From NCBI RefSeq assembly GCF_024732245.1, contig NZ_CP093845.1, positions 620,001 to 684,000 of the forward strand: a DNA stretch of 64,000 nt, given 5' to 3'. The stretch's first letter is position 1. Every line of letters starts with the position of its first letter. This DNA comes from Dietzia sp. B32 (GTDB taxonomy: Bacteria > Actinomycetota > Actinomycetes > Mycobacteriales > Mycobacteriaceae). The notes beneath the pieces were generated by a model. That model searched no databases. It was not told the origin of the DNA and saw only the letters and a program-made list of their open reading frames with translations. Of the stretch, positions 52,226 through 60,546 are shown one piece after another. A program made the translations under genes and the position numbers.

Positions 52226-53413
52226 CTAGATCAGCCGTTCGGGTCGGGTCAGGGAAGCGGGGAGACCGAGGGCCGCGGGCCCGCCGTGCCGGGCGATCGC
52301 GGCGCGGACGAAACGGTCGTCGACGAGCTCGTCGTGGACACTCGAGGGATCGAGACCGTCGAGGAAACGGGTCTCACCATCGACGACGGTCGTCCGCATC
52401 TGACGGACGAGCTCGGAGGTGAAGCTCGGGAACGGGTACGGGTGGAAGTCGATCCGGGGCCGGGGCGGGCCGCCATCCGGGTCCGGGGCGGTCCCCGCCA
52501 TCGCGACCTCGACCGCCTTCGGCGGCTGCGGGAGGTACCCCTTCCCCGACAGGATGGCCGCGGCCGCGCTGCGGTCGGCGCGGATCCCGAGCTGCGCGGC
52601 GACGGCGGCGTCGACCAGGGACTGGACGGTGTCGGGGCGGTTGTCGATCAGGTCCTGGTGGACCACCGTGACGCAGCACGCGTGGTCCCGCCACACCTGG
52701 TCGAGAAGCATGTGCAGTGAGCCCACGCCCCGGGCGACCGCGCCGGCATTGAACGGGTCGGCGACCGTGAACGCTGAGATCGACCCGGTGGCCAGCGCGG
52801 GAATCATGTCCGAGGGCCCCATGACGACGAGTTCGACGGTCCCCTCGGACCTGCTCGCGGCCCGGCGGGCCACCGGGGTGAGCCCATGTGCGCGCAGGAC
52901 CCGCTGGAGGAGGATGTTGTGGATCGACCACCAGCCGGGAATCGCCACCTGGGTGCCCGCGAGCTGGGCGACGTCCGTGACGTGCGGAGCGACTGTGATG
53001 GCCCCTCCGCCGGTGTGGTTCCAACTCACCATCCTGACGTCGGCGCCGATGACGTACCGGAGCTGGACCGCGGAGGGCATGAGCAGGTGGATGAGATCCA
53101 CCTGGCGAGTGAGGAAGGCCTCCATGAGCGAGGACCAGGAGCGGAAGAGCACCGGTCGCCCGACGATGAGTTTCTGCTGGTCGAAGTACCCGTCTCCATG
53201 CGCCACCAGGAGCGGGGCCGCGTCGGTGATGGGCAGGTAGCCGATACGGAGTTCGTCGGTGGCCACGCCGCGGGGGGCGGTGGCGGTCGTGACCAGATTG
53301 CCGAGGGAGGCCGCACCGCCGACCGCTCCTGCGCCCACGGCGAGGGCGCCGCCGGCCCTCAGGAGCGTGCGCCGGTCGAGGAGGGGGCCACGGGCCCCGC
53401 GTTCGTGCACCAT
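52226..53413 (-). CDS. Tat-exported ABC substrate-binding protein (NrtA/SsuA type)
   Basis: 395 residues. Twin-arginine signal with LLDRRTLLRAGGALAVGAGA, no lipobox Cys. The mature protein follows the nitrate/sulfonate/NMT1 binding fold: LRIGYLPITDAAPLLVAHGD, QVDLIHLLMPSAVQLRYVI, HVTDVAQLAGTQVAIPG and MGPSDMIPALATGSISAFTV. The ligand is not predictable; a Tat signal may mean a cofactor or tight folding before export. It stands eight bases after the ATPase gene in the operon. Confidence 0.85.
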   Translation of the reverse strand: MVHERGARGPLLDRRTLLRAGGALAVGAGAVGGAASLGNLVTTATAPRGVATDELRIGYLPITDAAPLLVAHGDGYFDQQKLIVGRPVLFRSWSSLMEAFLTRQVDLIHLLMPSAVQLRYVIGADVRMVSWNHTGGGAITVAPHVTDVAQLAGTQVAIPGWWSIHNILLQRVLRAHGLTPVARRAASRSEGTVELVVMGPSDMIPALATGSISAFTVADPFNAGAVARGVGSLHMLLDQVWRDHACCVTVVHQDLIDNRPDTVQSLVDAAVAAQLGIRADRSAAAAILSGKGYLPQPPKAVEVAMAGTAPDPDGGPPRPRIDFHPYPFPSFTSELVRQMRTTVVDGETRFLDGLDPSSVHDELVDDRFVRAAIARHGGPAALGLPASLTRPERLI

Positions 53414-53420
53414 CGCCGGG

Positions 53421-54170
53421 TCAGGCCGTCCGGTACGCGGCGAGGATGCTGCCGCGCAGGGCCGGATCGGATTCCTGGGAGCCGTGGGTCGGGTTGGTCC
53501 ACTCCTGCTGGACGCGGCCCGACGATCCCAGGAGTGCGATACGGGAACCGACGACGAGCGCCTCGTCGACGTCGTGCGTCACCATGACGGTGGTGACCCC
53601 GAGGTCTGCGGTCACTCCGACGAGCCATCGCTGTGAGTCCGCCCGCGTGACGGGATCGAGTGCGCTGAACGGCTCGTCGAGCAGCAGGATCTCCGGACGC
53701 GTCGCCGCGGCACGGACGACCGCCACGCGCTGCGCCTGGCCGCCCGAGATCTCGTCGGGACGCGAGTCGGCGAGCTCGGCGATACCGAAGTGCTCGAGCA
53801 GACCGTCGACGTGGCCGGGGTCCACCCGGCCGCGCAGTGCCCGGAAACGCCCACCCAGCGCGACGTTCTCGCGGACCGACAGCCATGGGTACAACAGCGG
53901 CTTCTGGAACACAACCGCATAGGAGTGCGCGCGGGTGTCACGGGTGTCGTCCGATCCCACCCTCAGCTCGCCGCCGGCGGGTTCCTCGAGCCCGGCGAGG
54001 AGCCGCAGGAGCGTCGACTTGCCGACTCCTGACGGCCCCAGCAGGACGAGCGACTCACCGGCGCCGACCTGCAGCTCGAGGTCGTCGAACAGCAGCCTCC
54101 CACCGGGCAGCCGGTGCTGCAGGCCCGTCACGCTCACCGCGACGGGCCTGGCGAGGACACCAGCGGTCAC
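53421..54170 (-). CDS. ABC importer ATPase (SsuB/TauB/NrtD type)
   Basis: 249 residues from a GTG overlapping the flavoprotein stop as GTGA. Walker A GPSGVGKST, Q-loop FQKPLLYPW, signature ISGGQAQRVAVVRA, Walker B ILLLDEPFSALD and the switch THDVDEAL are intact. Pairs with the permease and binding protein to import an unknown small anion or organosulfur compound. Confidence 0.9.
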   Translation of the reverse strand: MTAGVLARPVAVSVTGLQHRLPGGRLLFDDLELQVGAGESLVLLGPSGVGKSTLLRLLAGLEEPAGGELRVGSDDTRDTRAHSYAVVFQKPLLYPWLSVRENVALGGRFRALRGRVDPGHVDGLLEHFGIAELADSRPDEISGGQAQRVAVVRAAATRPEILLLDEPFSALDPVTRADSQRWLVGVTADLGVTTVMVTHDVDEALVVGSRIALLGSSGRVQQEWTNPTHGSQESDPALRGSILAAYRTA

Positions 54171-55279
54171 GAGGAGACCCCCAGTCGGTCGAGCTCCCAG
54201 CGCAGCTGGGACTGCGACGGGGACTGCACGGGCAGGAACGCCGCCTCGCGCATACGACGATTGGCCGGGGCGGCCTGGGCGTATCCCATGCCACCGCAGA
54301 GGACCGCCTCGAGGCGGGTGGCCGCCGGCGCGATCTCCGCACCGTCGAGCCGCAGCAGGAGGAGATCGCCCAGCGCGGCCTCGGTCGGTGTCGCGCCCAG
54401 GCGGTGCAGTTCGGCATGCATGTGCTGGTGCCGCACCGCCAGGTCGTCGTGCTCGTCGGCGTAGAAGGCGCCCAGACCCTCGAGACGGCCCTCGGCCTCG
54501 GTGAGGGAACGCGCGGCGACGCCCGAGCAGAAGGCCGCCTGCAGGATGAGGAACTGGGGACGCACGCCGGACAGGAAATCGCCGAGATCCTCCCCCAGCA
54601 CCTGCTCGTCCGGGACCACCACGCCGTCGAGACCGATCATGGTGGAGGCCGTCGCGTTGAGCGCCAGGAGGTCAGGGGCGTTCCTGATCTCGACACCGGG
54701 TGCCGACGCCTCGAAGGTGAGCACCAGGCTGCGCCCGTCCTCGGTATTGGCGGCGAGAACGATGATGCTGTCCGGGTACACGTTCGAGGCCCACGCGATC
54801 GGTCCGTCGATCCGGTACCCCCCCGACACCGGAGTGGCGGTGATGGGGACCTTGCCCAGCCCGACGACCTGCCGCTGGGCGGCGGCCATGCCCGTCACAC
54901 CCGGGCGACCGCCGTCCGCGACCGCCCGGTAGGTCCGGGCCGCCGCGTCGGAGCGGTCCGCCGCGTGCCGTAGGTAGGCGGCGGTCATGCGTTGCGCCCA
55001 GGACGCGAACGCCACCGCCAGACTCTCCGTGGCCACGGCCTCGATGACCGAGGCGGCGACGGCGACCGGGGTGCGGTCGACGTCGAAGAGACCGAGTCCG
55101 GCGAGAGCGGCGATGTCCTCCCGCAGGTCCGCCTCGTCGCGGTCCAGGGCTGACGCCCGCGCAGCGACCGAGTCGATCACCGCGACGAGCTCCGCCACGT
55201 CGACGTCACCGAAACCGCCGGCGGTCAGCCGGGCTCGGGGCGTCCCGAGAACGGGGATCTGCGTCGCGGCGGTGCTCAC
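54167..55279 (-). CDS. Acyl-CoA-dehydrogenase-fold flavoprotein linked to an ABC importer
   Basis: 370 residues from a GTG overlapping the DUF4242 stop. The N-terminal helical, central beta (ITATPVSGGYRIDGPIAWAS, then MIGLDGVVVPDEQVLGED) and C-terminal helical domains of the ACAD fold are visible; the usual catalytic Glu positions cannot be set with confidence. ACAD-like proteins next to sulfonate/nitrate-type importers are often flavin monooxygenase or desulfurisation enzymes (DszC/SfnB-like), so oxidation of an imported compound is the likely role rather than beta-oxidation. Confidence 0.75.
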   Translation of the reverse strand: MSTAATQIPVLGTPRARLTAGGFGDVDVAELVAVIDSVAARASALDRDEADLREDIAALAGLGLFDVDRTPVAVAASVIEAVATESLAVAFASWAQRMTAAYLRHAADRSDAAARTYRAVADGGRPGVTGMAAAQRQVVGLGKVPITATPVSGGYRIDGPIAWASNVYPDSIIVLAANTEDGRSLVLTFEASAPGVEIRNAPDLLALNATASTMIGLDGVVVPDEQVLGEDLGDFLSGVRPQFLILQAAFCSGVAARSLTEAEGRLEGLGAFYADEHDDLAVRHQHMHAELHRLGATPTEAALGDLLLLRLDGAEIAPAATRLEAVLCGGMGYAQAAPANRRMREAAFLPVQSPSQSQLRWELDRLGVSS

Positions 55280-55818
55280 GACAGCTCGTGCAGTCGCGAG
55301 ATGGGGGTGGAGACGATCTCACGGGCGCGGACGACCGAATCGGTGTCCGGGGCGTTGTAGAAGCACAGGCACTTGTCCGTGTCCTCGCGAACGTAGGTGC
55401 GCAGGAAGGAGACCTCGGGGATCTCGGCGTACTTCGGGGACTTCTCCTTCTTGCGTGTGAGGTAGGTGTCCATGTCGATCTCCGCGGGGATGTCCCACTC
55501 GACCAGGTAACCGGCCTCGGGGCGGGCGGCCTTGATGGTCTCCAGGTCGGTGCCGACCAGGCGGACCTGCGCGGGCGCGGTCACCTCGGCGGCGTCGATC
55601 GTGCCGGCATCGAGGACCGGGGCGTCGGTGTCGCAGGCTCCGTTGGGGCCGTCCGCCAGCTCGACGATCGTGAAGACGCGTGAGGCACCCTTGGTCACCT
55701 GGGTCTCGATGACCTCGGCACCACTGCCGGTCAGGGCGGCGGCGATGGAATCGACGAGACCGGAGGGATCGGCCTGCTGCTCCGGCGACGGAGTGATCTC
55801 GTAGAGGAAGAGGGTCAT
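55276..55818 (-). CDS. DUF4242 (SCO4226-like) protein heading the ABC operon
   Basis: 180 residues from the ATG at 55818, with AAGGA eight bases upstream; a TTG two codons earlier is possible. Residues 110-180 are a DUF4242 domain (FLRTYVREDTDKCLCFYNAP and VSTPISRLHEL), and the first 100 residues form a divergent second domain. SCO4226 of Streptomyces binds nickel, but its His ligands are only partly visible here. First gene of the operon. Confidence 0.75.
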   Translation of the reverse strand: MTLFLYEITPSPEQQADPSGLVDSIAAALTGSGAEVIETQVTKGASRVFTIVELADGPNGACDTDAPVLDAGTIDAAEVTAPAQVRLVGTDLETIKAARPEAGYLVEWDIPAEIDMDTYLTRKKEKSPKYAEIPEVSFLRTYVREDTDKCLCFYNAPDTDSVVRAREIVSTPISRLHELS

Positions 55819-55853
55819 GAACAAGTCCTTTCGGGACGTCTCGTGATGGCCTA

Positions 55854-55882
55854 ACGGTAGAGAGAACAGACCGTTCTGTCTA
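55854..55882 (-). promoter_or_regulatory. Promoter with overlapping TetR-like palindrome, DUF4242 operon
   Basis: On the minus strand TAGACA (plus 55877-55882), a 17-base spacer and TACCGT (plus 55854-55859) make a good sigma-70-type promoter with a leader of about 28 bases. An imperfect palindrome (55864-55881, ACAGACCGTTCTGT core) covers the -35 box and spacer; it resembles AGACAGACC-GGTCTGTCT operators of TetR-family repressors. Confidence 0.6.
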
Positions 55883-55966
55883 ACTATTCCCGGCCGCCTC
55901 CCCCTTTCCGGAGGGCTGCACGGTGAACAGTGGGAGAACGGGAGCCGTCCGTCATCGAACCGGCAC

Positions 55967-55972
55967 TACAGT
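55967..55972 (+). promoter_or_regulatory. Candidate leaderless promoter -10 of phoU
   Basis: TACAGT ends 6 bases before the phoU ATG. Confidence 0.5.
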
Positions 55973-55978
55973 CGTGTC

Positions 55979-56665
55979 ATGCGCACTGTCTTCCATTCCA
56001 AGCTCGATGAATTCTCCGACCAGCTGGTCCGCTTCTGCGAGACCAACATCCGCCTGCTCGACCGCGCCAGCGCGGCCCTGCTCGACGGCGACGAACTCGC
56101 CGCCATCGAGGTGATCGACGGCGCTGCGGAACTGGAGGATCTCCGTGAGGCCAGTGAGCAGCACGCGTTCGAGCTCCTCCTGCTCGAGTCCCCGGTGGCC
56201 GGCGATCTCCGTCAGGTGGTCTCGGGGATCTACATCGTCGAGCACTTCACCCGCATGGCCGCGCTGGCCGGCCACATCGCCCGGGTCGCCCGGCGGCGTC
56301 ACCCGCAGTCCGTGGTCCCCGAGCCCCTCGTTCCCCTTCTCCGCGAGCTCGCGCAGCGGGATGGGGAGATGGCGCGCCGGCTCACCGCGCTACTCGTCGA
56401 GCACGATGCGGACAAGGCCCGCACCCTCGATGCCGAGGACGACGCCGTCGACCGTCTCCACTCCGACCTGATGAAGCAGATCTCGAGCGAGGACTGGCCC
56501 CACGGCTCCGTCGCGGCCGTCGATCTCGCGCTCCTGGCGCGGTACTACGAGCGGTTCGCCGACCATACGGTGAGCATCGCCAACCGCGTCGTCTACCTCG
56601 CGACGGGCGAACGCCCCGAGGGGGGCTCGATCTCCCACCTCGACGACGGCACCGTCCTGGACTGA
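55979..56665 (+). CDS. phoU: Phosphate-signalling protein PhoU
   Basis: 228 residues, two three-helix bundles. RTVFHSKLDEFSDQLVRFCE at the start, LELLLLESPVAGDLRQVVSG-like segment in the first bundle and YYERFADHTVSIANRVVYL in the second hold the metal-binding E/DxxxD motifs. PhoU links the Pst phosphate importer to the PhoR-type sensor and represses the Pho regulon. No pst genes are in the window, which is common for actinobacterial phoU. Confidence 0.93.
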   Translation: MRTVFHSKLDEFSDQLVRFCETNIRLLDRASAALLDGDELAAIEVIDGAAELEDLREASEQHAFELLLLESPVAGDLRQVVSGIYIVEHFTRMAALAGHIARVARRRHPQSVVPEPLVPLLRELAQRDGEMARRLTALLVEHDADKARTLDAEDDAVDRLHSDLMKQISSEDWPHGSVAAVDLALLARYYERFADHTVSIANRVVYLATGERPEGGSISHLDDGTVLD

Positions 56666-56726
56666 GGGCTGGCCCGTGGTCTCGGTGAGGGATAGGGTGA
56701 GCCCACCGCGTCGTTGAGGAGACCGC

Positions 56727-57122
56727 ATGTCCCGCCCGGTGCACTTCGAGATCCACGCCTCCGATCCCGTGCGCGCCTGCCGGTTCTACGCCGACGCACT
56801 GGGCTGGACGGTCGAGGACTGGAGCGGTTTCGCCGGGGTCCCGTACTTCGGTGTGACCTCCGGGCCCGAAGACCAGCCCGGTATCAACGGCGCGATCATG
56901 CAGCGGACCGGCGACCCGCCCCCGGCCGGATCGCCGGTCCAGGGCGCCGTTCTCACCGTGGGGTGCGAGGACTTCGATGCCACCGCCCGGATGATCCTGT
57001 CGGCCGGGGGCGCCGTCGCGCTGGACAAGCATGCGCTCCCGGGAATGGCGTGGCAGGGCTATTTCCTCGACACCGAGGGCAATGTTTTCGGGCTCCACCA
57101 GCCGGACCCGGAAGCCGGCTGA
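56727..57122 (+). CDS. VOC-family (glyoxalase-like) protein
   Basis: 131 residues with GAGGAG before the ATG. VHFEIHASDPVRACRFYADA and the C-terminal MAWQGYFLDTEGNVFGLHQP show the two beta-alpha-beta3 modules and likely metal ligands (His, Glu). The substrate is unknown. A TAGGGT box lies about 28 bases upstream. Close to but probably separate from phoU. Confidence 0.8.
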   Translation: MSRPVHFEIHASDPVRACRFYADALGWTVEDWSGFAGVPYFGVTSGPEDQPGINGAIMQRTGDPPPAGSPVQGAVLTVGCEDFDATARMILSAGGAVALDKHALPGMAWQGYFLDTEGNVFGLHQPDPEAG

Positions 57123-57172
57123 CACCCGGTTGCCGGGGACCGCAACCGGGTGTCGCGCGCTCGCCGGGGGGG

Positions 57173-58912
57173 TCAGCGGCAGATCGCCCCGGTGGAGGCC
57201 GACTGCACGAGCTTGGAGTACTTGGCGAGGACGCCGCGGGTGTAGCGCGGAGGGAGCGGCTCCCACCCGTCACGCCTGGATTGCAGCTCCGACTCCTCGA
57301 CGAGCAGCTTGAGGGTGCCCTTCGAGACGTCGAGCCGGATACGGTCACCGTCGCGGACGAACGCGATCGGGCCACCATCGGCCGCCTCCGGGGCGATGTG
57401 GCCCACGCACAACCCCGTGGTCCCACCGGAGAAGCGCCCGTCGGTCATCAGCAGGACGTCCTTGCCCAGGCCCGCGCCTTTGATCGCGCCGGTGATCGCG
57501 AGCATCTCCCGCATACCGGGTCCACCCTTGGGACCCTCGTACCGAATGACGACCACGTCCCCGGCGGTGATGGTCCCGTCCTCGAGTGCGTCCATCGCGG
57601 CGCGCTCCCGCTCGAAGACGCGGGCGGTGCCCTCGAAGACGTCGGAGTCGAAGCCTGCGGACTTGACCACGGCACCCTCCGGGGCGAGCGATCCGTGGAG
57701 AATGGTGATGCCGCCGGTCGGATGGATGGGCTCCCCCATGGCACGGAGCACCTTGCCGTCCGGGTCCGGCGGGGCGATGTCGGCGAGGTTCTCGGCGACG
57801 GTGCGGCCTGTGACGGTGAGGCAGTCGCCGTGGAGCAGACCGGCGTCGAGCAGGGCCCGCATGACCACGGGGACGCCACCGATCCTGTCCACGTCGGTCA
57901 TCACGTGGGCGCCGAACGGCTTGACGTCCGCCAGATGCGGGACCTTGGCGCCGATGCGGGCGAAGTCATCGAGGGTGAGCTCGACCTCGGCCTCGCTGGC
58001 GATCGCGAGCAGGTGCAGCACCGCGTTGGTGGACCCGCCGAAGGCCATGACCACGGCGATCGCGTTCTCGAACGCCTCCTTGGTCATGATGTCGCGCGCG
58101 GTGATGCCCTTGCGCAGGAGTTCCACCACTGCCTCACCGCTGGCCTTGGCGTAGTCGTCACGCCGACGGTCCGGGGCCGGCGGCGACGCGCTCCCGGGCA
58201 GCGACATGCCCAGGGCCTCGGCCGCGCTGGCCATGGTGTTCGCGGTGTACATGCCACCGCAGGCCCCCTCACCCGGGCAGATCGCGCGCTCGATGGTGTC
58301 GACGTCTTCGCGGCTCATCAGGCCCCGCGAGCAGGCCCCGACGGCCTCGAACGCGTCGATGATCGTGACCTGCTTCTCCGTGCCGTCGGAGAGCTTCGCG
58401 AACCCCGGCAGGGTCGAACCGGCATAGAGGAAGACGCTCGCGAGGTCGAGCCGGGCGGCCGCCATGAGCATGCCCGGGAGCGACTTGTCGCAGCCGGCGA
58501 GCAGGACCGAGCCGTCCAGGCGCTCGGCGCTCATCACCGTCTCCACACTGTCGGCGATCACCTCACGGGACACCAGCGAGAAGTGCATTCCCTCGTGTCC
58601 CATCGAGATCCCGTCGGAGACCGAGATCGTCCCGAACTCCAGCGGGTACCCGCCGCCGGCGTGGGTACCCTCCTTGACCGCCTTGGCCAGCCTGTCGAGG
58701 GAGAGGTTGCACGGGGTGATCTCGTTCCACGACGAGGCGACACCGATCTGTGGCTTGGCCCAGTCGTCGTCGCCCATCCCCACCGCCCGCAGCATCCCGC
58801 GCGCGGCCGTCTTCTCCAGGCCGTCGGTCACATCGCGGCTTCGGGGCTTGATGTCGGCCTCACGGCCGGTGGTCGGGTTCTCGGAGCGGGGGGTGTCGGT
58901 TCCGGAGGTCAT
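57173..58912 (-). CDS. ilvD: Dihydroxy-acid dehydratase
   Basis: 579 residues. Fe-S ligands in [20 protein letters not shown] and [29 protein letters not shown] and [20 protein letters not shown] are the C-terminal catalytic parts. It dehydrates 2,3-dihydroxy acids to 2-keto acids in valine/isoleucine synthesis; mycobacterial enzymes carry a [2Fe-2S] cluster. The ATG follows a close -10 box. The other branched-chain genes are not nearby, as in most actinobacteria. Confidence 0.95.
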   Translation of the reverse strand: MTSGTDTPRSENPTTGREADIKPRSRDVTDGLEKTAARGMLRAVGMGDDDWAKPQIGVASSWNEITPCNLSLDRLAKAVKEGTHAGGGYPLEFGTISVSDGISMGHEGMHFSLVSREVIADSVETVMSAERLDGSVLLAGCDKSLPGMLMAAARLDLASVFLYAGSTLPGFAKLSDGTEKQVTIIDAFEAVGACSRGLMSREDVDTIERAICPGEGACGGMYTANTMASAAEALGMSLPGSASPPAPDRRRDDYAKASGEAVVELLRKGITARDIMTKEAFENAIAVVMAFGGSTNAVLHLLAIASEAEVELTLDDFARIGAKVPHLADVKPFGAHVMTDVDRIGGVPVVMRALLDAGLLHGDCLTVTGRTVAENLADIAPPDPDGKVLRAMGEPIHPTGGITILHGSLAPEGAVVKSAGFDSDVFEGTARVFERERAAMDALEDGTITAGDVVVIRYEGPKGGPGMREMLAITGAIKGAGLGKDVLLMTDGRFSGGTTGLCVGHIAPEAADGGPIAFVRDGDRIRLDVSKGTLKLLVEESELQSRRDGWEPLPPRYTRGVLAKYSKLVQSASTGAICR

Positions 58913-58918
58913 GGGGCC

Positions 58919-58924
58919 AGCCTA
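58919..58924 (-). promoter_or_regulatory. Candidate leaderless promoter -10 of ilvD
   Basis: Minus-strand TAGGCT ends 6 bases before the ilvD ATG. Confidence 0.5.
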
Positions 58925-59032
58925 GGCACTCACCGCGGCCGGCGCGGCCGGACCCTCCTGGGAGCCGCATCACCCGGGGTGGGGAGCACGAGTCACGACG
59001 CTGCGGTGCCCGGGGGCGGCGGCACCGCCCGG

Positions 59033-60457
59033 TCAGCGGGAGCGGTCCCGGACCAGGTCGTATCGGCGCAGCGCCTCGCGGCGCTCCTCGGCATGGTCGA
59101 CGATCGGCACCGGGTAGCCGTGGTCGTACCCTCCCGGAGCCCTCCACGGTTCGTGCGCGGCGGCGCCGGGCAGGTGGGCCAGCTCCGGCACCCATCTGCG
59201 GACGTAGTCGCCGTCAGGGTCGAACCTGCGGCCCTGCGTCACCGGGTTGAACACGCGGAAGTACGGGGAGGCGTCGGTTCCCGTGCCGGCGACCCACTGC
59301 CACCCGTGGTTGTTGGACGCGATGTCACCGTCGACGAGGTGATCGAGGAAGTGACGGGCCCCGACCGGCCACCACACGTGCAGGTCCTTGACCAGAAAGC
59401 TGGCCGTGACCATGCGGACCCTGTTGTGCATCCACCCTTCGGCGAGCAGTTGCCGCATCCCGGCGTCCACGAACGGGTACCCGGTCCTGCCACGCCGCCA
59501 CGCCTTGACGAGCTCGTCCACCTCGGGCCCGCGGTCGTAGTGCATGCCCGCGAGCGAGTCGCGCAGATCCCGCCAGGCGGACCGCGGTCGGTGCCACAGG
59601 ACGTCGGCGTAGAACTCGCGCCACGCGAGTTCGGTGACGAAGCGGCGGGCCCCCTCCCCGGCCGCGACCGGGTGGTCCGCCAGCTCGGCCAGGATCGTGC
59701 GCGGGTGGATCTCCCCGTACTTGAGGTGCACGGACAACCTGCTGGTGGTGTCGAGATCTGGCCGGTCCCGCTGCTCGTCGTAGGAGTCGAGGTCGTCGCG
59801 CAGGAACTCCCGCCACCGCGTGAGCGCCGCGGCCTCACCCGCCGCGGCGCCACCGGCGCCGGTGCCGGTGCCGGTGCCGGTGCCGGTGCCGGTGCCGGTG
59901 CCGGACGCAGTGTCGGGGACATCGGGGACATCGGAGAGATCCTCCCCTGTCGCCGTGGTCCAGGGGATGTGGTCGGGCCGCTGGCCGGGCGCCGGCCACC
60001 CGTGGTCGTGCCAGGCGCGCGAGAACGGGGTGAAGACCTTGTACGGCTGCCCGCTGCCGCCCAGGACCCGCCCCGGGCCGACGGCGTAGGGGGATCCGGT
60101 CTCCACGAGTCGGCGACCGTCGGCGTCGAGCGCGGTACGAACCCGGTCGTCGCGGCGTCGACCGTAGGGGGTGGACTCCCGGCTGATGTGGACGTGGTCG
60201 GCGCCGAGCTCGCGGGCGAGTGCCGGGATCACCTTTGCGGGGTCGCCGCTGCGTACGACCAACGCTTCGTCGGTGTCCGCCGAGAGCGCCGCGAGCGAGG
60301 CGACGAGTCGGCCCGCCCGGGTGCCCGCCCGACGCAGAAGCGCGGGGTCCGGGACGAAGACCGGCAGGATCTCGTCCCCGGACGCGACGGCCTCCAGGAG
60401 GGCGGGGTGGTCGGACAGTCGCAGATCGCGACGGAACCACAGGATCGAGATCCCCAC
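59033..60457 (-). CDS. phrB: Class I CPD photolyase
   Basis: 474 residues from a GTG at 60457 with AGGGAGG upstream. An antenna-binding N-terminal domain (SILWFRRDLRLSDHPALLEA), then the FAD domain with LAWREFYADVLWHRP, EGWMHNRVRMVTASFLVKDL and NNHGWQWVAGTGTDASPYFR, all typical of CPD photolyases that split cyclobutane dimers using light. Odd: residues 186-200 are a (Gly-Thr)n run encoded by a hexanucleotide repeat, exactly in the linker between the two domains. The other photolyase residues look intact. Confidence 0.92.
   Translation of the reverse strand: MGISILWFRRDLRLSDHPALLEAVASGDEILPVFVPDPALLRRAGTRAGRLVASLAALSADTDEALVVRSGDPAKVIPALARELGADHVHISRESTPYGRRRDDRVRTALDADGRRLVETGSPYAVGPGRVLGGSGQPYKVFTPFSRAWHDHGWPAPGQRPDHIPWTTATGEDLSDVPDVPDTASGTGTGTGTGTGTGTGAGGAAAGEAAALTRWREFLRDDLDSYDEQRDRPDLDTTSRLSVHLKYGEIHPRTILAELADHPVAAGEGARRFVTELAWREFYADVLWHRPRSAWRDLRDSLAGMHYDRGPEVDELVKAWRRGRTGYPFVDAGMRQLLAEGWMHNRVRMVTASFLVKDLHVWWPVGARHFLDHLVDGDIASNNHGWQWVAGTGTDASPYFRVFNPVTQGRRFDPDGDYVRRWVPELAHLPGAAAHEPWRAPGGYDHGYPVPIVDHAEERREALRRYDLVRDRSR
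59861..59902. repeat. Hexanucleotide repeat (GGTGCC)7 inside the photolyase gene
   Basis: Seven perfect GGTGCC units in plus orientation encode the Gly-Thr linker of the photolyase on the minus strand. The same unit in the opposite orientation occurs in folP2 (13022-13057). Confidence 0.92.
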
Positions 60458-60546
60458 GGGGCCTCCCTCGTCGACGGGCACGGCCGGTCCGGGCCGGCGG
60501 CCACGGTGATCCGTCGAGTGTGGCAGACGAATGCCGGGCAGCCCGG

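Noticed and set aside
54167-55279. Flavoprotein as a standard beta-oxidation acyl-CoA dehydrogenase
   Set aside because: No fatty-acid degradation genes are near, and coupling to an NrtA/SsuA-type importer and a DUF4242 gene argues for a different substrate; the call was kept at fold level.
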